From: VAZQ01 sp036502925
GTDB lineage: Bacteria; Pseudomonadota; Alphaproteobacteria; Rhizobiales; Xanthobacteraceae
DNA length: 8,209 bases
NCBI GenBank assembly: GCA_036502925.1
Contig: DASXXS010000001.1
Coordinates: 1-8,209, forward strand
Direction: 5' to 3'
Made by a program: the position numbers and the translations under genes. Under the pieces are notes generated by a model. It saw nothing but the letters and a program-made list of their open reading frames with translations. It searched no databases and was not told where the DNA came from. Below are positions 5,780 to 8,209 of this stretch, in pieces. Positions within the stretch are counted from its first letter, which is position 1. Each line of letters opens with the position of its first letter.

Positions 5780-7045
5780 ATGGGGGCATGGGGCATGGAG
5801 GAACTGCAATCGGCATTTGGCATCGCCGGCTTGCTGGCGATCGCCTGGGTCTTGAGCGAGAACCGGCGCGCGGTCTCCTGGCGGCAGGCGGCGGTCGGCC
5901 TTGCCGTCACCTTCGCGACCGCCGCGCTGTTCCTCAAGGTGCCCGAGGTGACGGCGGGATTTTCCGCGATCAATCATGCGATCGATGCCATCGCCGACGC
6001 CACCAAGGCCGGCACCTCCTTCGTGTTCGGCTATGTCGGGGGCGGGCCGCTGCCCTTCGAGCTGAAGGTCCCGGGCGCCGAGTTCAGCCTCGCCTTTCAG
6101 GCACTCCCGGTGGTGCTGGTGATGAGCGTGCTGACCTCGCTCCTGTTCTACTGGCGCATCCTGCCGCCGATCGTGCGCGGGCTTTCCTGGCTGCTGGAGC
6201 GCACGCTCGGGGTCGGCGGTGCCGTCGGGCTGTCGACCGCGGCCAATATTTTCCTCGGCATGATCGAGGCGCCGCTGTTCATCCGCCCCTATCTGGTCAC
6301 CCTCACCCGCGCGGAGCTCTTCATCGTGATGACCGCCGGCATGGCCTGCATCGCCGGCACCGTGCTGGTGATCTACGCCACCATGCTGGCTCCGGTGATC
6401 CCCAACGCCCCCGCCCATCTGGTGGTGGCCTCGGTCCTGGACGCACCCGCCGCCATCCTGATCAGCCTGATCATGGTTCCCGATCCGAGCGGCCAGCGTA
6501 CCGGCGGGACCCTGGCCAAAGTCGGAAGTGCCGCTTCGAGCACAATGGATGCGATCGTGCGCGGAGCGGCCGCGGGCCTCGAGCTCCTGCTCACTATCTG
6601 CGTCATGCTGATCGTGCTGGTGGCGCTCGTCCATCTCACCAATGCCATACTGGGTCTCCTGCCTGCGCTCGGCGGTGCGCCGGTCTCGCTGCAGCGCGGC
6701 CTTGGGCTGGCGATGGCGCCGGTCTGCTGGCTCATGGGCATTCCCTGGAAGGATGCGCTGACCGCCGGCTCCCTCATGGGGATCAAGACGGTCCTCAACG
6801 AGTTCATCGCCTATGTCGAGCTGTCGAAGCTGCCGCCCGAGGCGCTCGAGCCGCGCTCGCGCCTGATCATGCTCTATGCGATGTGCGGCTTCGCCAACTT
6901 CGGCAGCCTCGGCATCATGATCGGCGGCCTCGCCACTCTGGCGCCGGAGCGGCGTGACGACGTGATCTCGCTCGGCTTCAAGTCGATCGTCTCGGGCACG
7001 CTGTCGACCTGCCTGATCGGAGCGATGGTCGGGGTGCTGAACTGA
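5780..7045 (+). CDS. Concentrative nucleoside transporter (CNT) family protein
   Basis: The 421-residue integral membrane protein belongs to the CNT family, which imports nucleosides with H+ or Na+ across the inner membrane. The N-terminal CNT domain, gate domain and C-terminal domain can be followed in order. Hydrophobic segments include residues 11-25, 38-52, 107-124, 180-207, 213-232 and 266-286. Family signatures are EAPLFIRPYL at 163-172, AGTVLVIYA at 192-200, KTVLNEFIAY at 336-345 and CGFANFGSLGI at 369-379, the last two carrying the ribose-binding Glu, Asn and Ser. The usual Gln-Thr-Glu of the nucleobase site reads Met161-Ile162-Glu163 here, so specificity may differ. The start could be ATG 5780 or ATG 5795; the latter has a GGGGGC just upstream. 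It is preceded by the REP-like repeat and followed by the secreted-protein gene after 80 bp. Confidence 0.95.
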   Translation: MGAWGMEELQSAFGIAGLLAIAWVLSENRRAVSWRQAAVGLAVTFATAALFLKVPEVTAGFSAINHAIDAIADATKAGTSFVFGYVGGGPLPFELKVPGAEFSLAFQALPVVLVMSVLTSLLFYWRILPPIVRGLSWLLERTLGVGGAVGLSTAANIFLGMIEAPLFIRPYLVTLTRAELFIVMTAGMACIAGTVLVIYATMLAPVIPNAPAHLVVASVLDAPAAILISLIMVPDPSGQRTGGTLAKVGSAASSTMDAIVRGAAAGLELLLTICVMLIVLVALVHLTNAILGLLPALGGAPVSLQRGLGLAMAPVCWLMGIPWKDALTAGSLMGIKTVLNEFIAYVELSKLPPEALEPRSRLIMLYAMCGFANFGSLGIMIGGLATLAPERRDDVISLGFKSIVSGTLSTCLIGAMVGVLN

Positions 7046-7125
7046 TTTGGATCATGACGCTGCCTCTTCCGACCGCCTGGTCAATCTTGTATGGTCGGCA
7101 CGGCGCGATCATAGGGAGAACAGCC

Positions 7126-7968
7126 ATGCTCGACCGAGGCTTGCTCGGCGCCGTTGCCCTCACGGCGGCGCTTTGCGCCATGAGCGCGCCGTCCCGGGCC
7201 TGGGACGATGCCCAGTATCCTGACCTGAAGGGTCAATGGCGTGCGATCGGCGGTCCGGGGAGATTCGACATCAGCAAGCCCGGCGGGCGCGGACAGCAGG
7301 CGCCGCTGACCCCGGAATACCAGGCCCTGTTCGAGGCCAATCTCGTGGACCAGGCGAGCGGCGGACAAGGCACGACCCCCACCTATAAATGCCTCTCGCC
7401 CGGCATGCCGCGCGTCACCAACGGCTATGGCGAGATGGAATTCGTCATCACGCCGGACACCACCTACATTCTGGTCGACCACATCCTGGACGACCGTCGG
7501 ATCTTCACCGACGGGCGCAATTGGCCGGCTGATCTCGAGCCGACCCTGCTGGGCTACTCCATCGGCCATTGGATCGATACCACCGGGTCCGGCCACTACG
7601 ATGTGCTCGAGGTCGAGACCCGCGGCTTCCGCGGTCCGCGCTCCTTCGACGCCAGCGGAATTCCGCTGCACCACGACAACGAGACCGTGGTCAAGGAACG
7701 GATCTACGTCGACAAAGCCGATCCCAACGTGGCCCATGACGTGGTCACGGTGTACGATCATGCCTTGACGCGTCCGTGGACGGTCATGAAGAACTATCGC
7801 CGCAGCCCGCAGACCCACCCCAGCTGGACCGAGGAGTATTGCGAGGACAACAATCACGTCTCCATCGGCAAGGACGATTACATGCTGAGCGCGGACGGGC
7901 TCCTGATGCCGGCCAAGAAGGACCAGCCGCCGCCGGATTTGCGATATTTCAAGAAGCCGCAGAAGTGA
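7126..7968 (+). CDS. Secreted conserved hypothetical protein
   Basis: The 280-residue product begins with a Sec signal peptide: MLDR, a hydrophobic core GLLGAVALTAALCAM (5-19) and a likely cleavage after Ala25 (APSRA|W), so it is exported to the periplasm. The mature part has no named domain that I know, but resembles a large unannotated family in alphaproteobacteria whose members share a YPDLKGQW start, GGRGQQAPLTPEYQALFEA, a KCLSPGMPR cysteine motif, VITPDTTYILVDH, WPADLEPTLLGYSIGHW, VLEVETRGFRGPRSFDASG and VKERIYVDKADPN. Two cysteines survive in the mature protein (KCLSPG and EYCEDN) and could pair in the periplasm. AGGGAGA at 7113-7119 lies 6 nt before the ATG at 7126, which fixes this start over the in-frame ATG at 7054 and agrees with the signal peptide. 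Function is unknown. Confidence 0.88.
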   Translation: MLDRGLLGAVALTAALCAMSAPSRAWDDAQYPDLKGQWRAIGGPGRFDISKPGGRGQQAPLTPEYQALFEANLVDQASGGQGTTPTYKCLSPGMPRVTNGYGEMEFVITPDTTYILVDHILDDRRIFTDGRNWPADLEPTLLGYSIGHWIDTTGSGHYDVLEVETRGFRGPRSFDASGIPLHHDNETVVKERIYVDKADPNVAHDVVTVYDHALTRPWTVMKNYRRSPQTHPSWTEEYCEDNNHVSIGKDDYMLSADGLLMPAKKDQPPPDLRYFKKPQK

Positions 7969-8022
7969 CCACCGGCATCGCCCCAAGCGGGTGAAATGGC
8001 TCCGCGTACCGCGGCGCCGGCA

Positions 8023-8080
8023 GGACGGCGAGATTTCGCCCTCTCCGGGAGGTCGCTAGTTCAAGCGAAACTCGCCGTCC
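8023..8080. repeat. Imperfect 16-bp inverted repeat spanning the usg stop codon
   Basis: GGACGGCGAG (8023-8032) pairs exactly with CTCGCCGTCC (8071-8080), and after one bulged A at 8033 TTTCGC (8034-8039) pairs with GCGAAA (8065-8070). The stem is 16 bp with a 25-nt loop that holds the usg stop codon and a small CCTC/GAGG inner stem. One arm is the last coding stretch of usg. It lies between the converging ends of the secreted-protein gene and usg, so a bidirectional terminator is plausible, but no T-run follows on either strand. Confidence 0.5.
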
Positions 8081-8209
8081 AGCGCGCGGATTTCCGCGGG
8101 CTTGATGAGGCGGGCATGCGCCACCGTCACCGAATGCAGAGGCCCTTCCAGCTTCTCGAGCCAAAAGGCAAGAAACCGATTAAGCAGCGGAAACCTCGGG
8201 CAGAGATCG
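8056..8209 (-). CDS. usg: Usg family protein, C-terminal part only
   Basis: The gene runs in from beyond the right edge; only the last 50 residues and the TAG at 8058-8056 are present. The peptide contains FPLLNRFLAFWLEKLEGPLH, then SVTVAHARLIKPAEIRALDG and the end EFRLN. The GPLHSVxVAHARLIKPAExRAxDG pattern is the C-terminal signature of the Usg family, small proteins of about 90 residues in alphaproteobacteria. The name came from a location upstream of a tryptophan-pathway or semialdehyde dehydrogenase gene in early reports, and the biochemical role is not known. The start and about half of the protein are outside the window. It converges on the secreted-protein gene with an 87-bp gap. Recognition is from memory of the motif. 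Confidence 0.82.
   Translation of the reverse strand, partial: DLCPRFPLLNRFLAFWLEKLEGPLHSVTVAHARLIKPAEIRALDGEFRLN

Noticed and set aside
5647..6957. A 436-codon plus-strand frame overlapping the transporter gene.
   Set aside because: It is the shifted frame of the CNT gene; its peptide is Arg/His-rich whereas the other frame has all CNT signatures and membrane segments.
7081..7986. A 301-codon minus-strand frame opposite the secreted protein.
   Set aside because: The plus-strand frame has a strong ribosome binding site and signal peptide; the antisense peptide lacks recognisable features.
7949..8164. A 71-codon minus-strand frame near the right edge.
   Set aside because: It overlaps the Usg C-terminal frame, which is recognisable, and the secreted-protein stop.

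Overview
The window is GC-rich, densely coding bacterial DNA. It is most likely from an alphaproteobacterium: the gene entering from the right edge looks like Usg, a small family I know from that class, and the intergenic palindromes and gene families also suit Rhizobiales or Rhodospirillales. The order is inferred, not proven. I support eight protein genes (two cut by the window edges) and see no tRNA, rRNA, CRISPR array or insertion sequence.

Left part (1-4681): a proteasome-related Anbu gene neighbourhood. It holds a 5'-truncated circularly permuted ATP-grasp protein (88-1131), an alpha-E (DUF403) protein (1135-2076), a conserved hypothetical protein on the opposite strand (2078-2932), a transglutaminase-like cysteine protease (3013-3840) and the Anbu proteasome-type peptidase (3935-4681). 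ATP-grasp, alpha-E, transglutaminase and Anbu genes recur together in many bacteria. They have been predicted from gene context to form a peptide-bond-making and peptide-cutting system, but the substrate is unknown. The first 87 bases are an exact inverted copy of 203-289. They interrupt the ATP-grasp gene and look like a fold-back junction, probably a contig-end or library artefact.

Middle (4682-5779): a classical short-chain dehydrogenase/reductase (4760-5518), then a 261-bp gap with nested GC-rich palindromes of the REP-like kind.

Right part (5780-8209): a concentrative nucleoside transporter family protein with an altered nucleobase-recognition motif (5780-7045), a secreted conserved hypothetical protein (7126-7968), and the C-terminal end of Usg on the minus strand (8056-8209). 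A long imperfect inverted repeat spans the usg stop codon.

The ATP-grasp and alpha-E genes are 3 bp apart and probably one transcript. Transglutaminase and Anbu are on the same strand 94 bp apart, and that gap carries three tandem 11-bp repeats that may be a regulator site. The genes from the dehydrogenase rightwards have no evident functional tie to the Anbu cluster.
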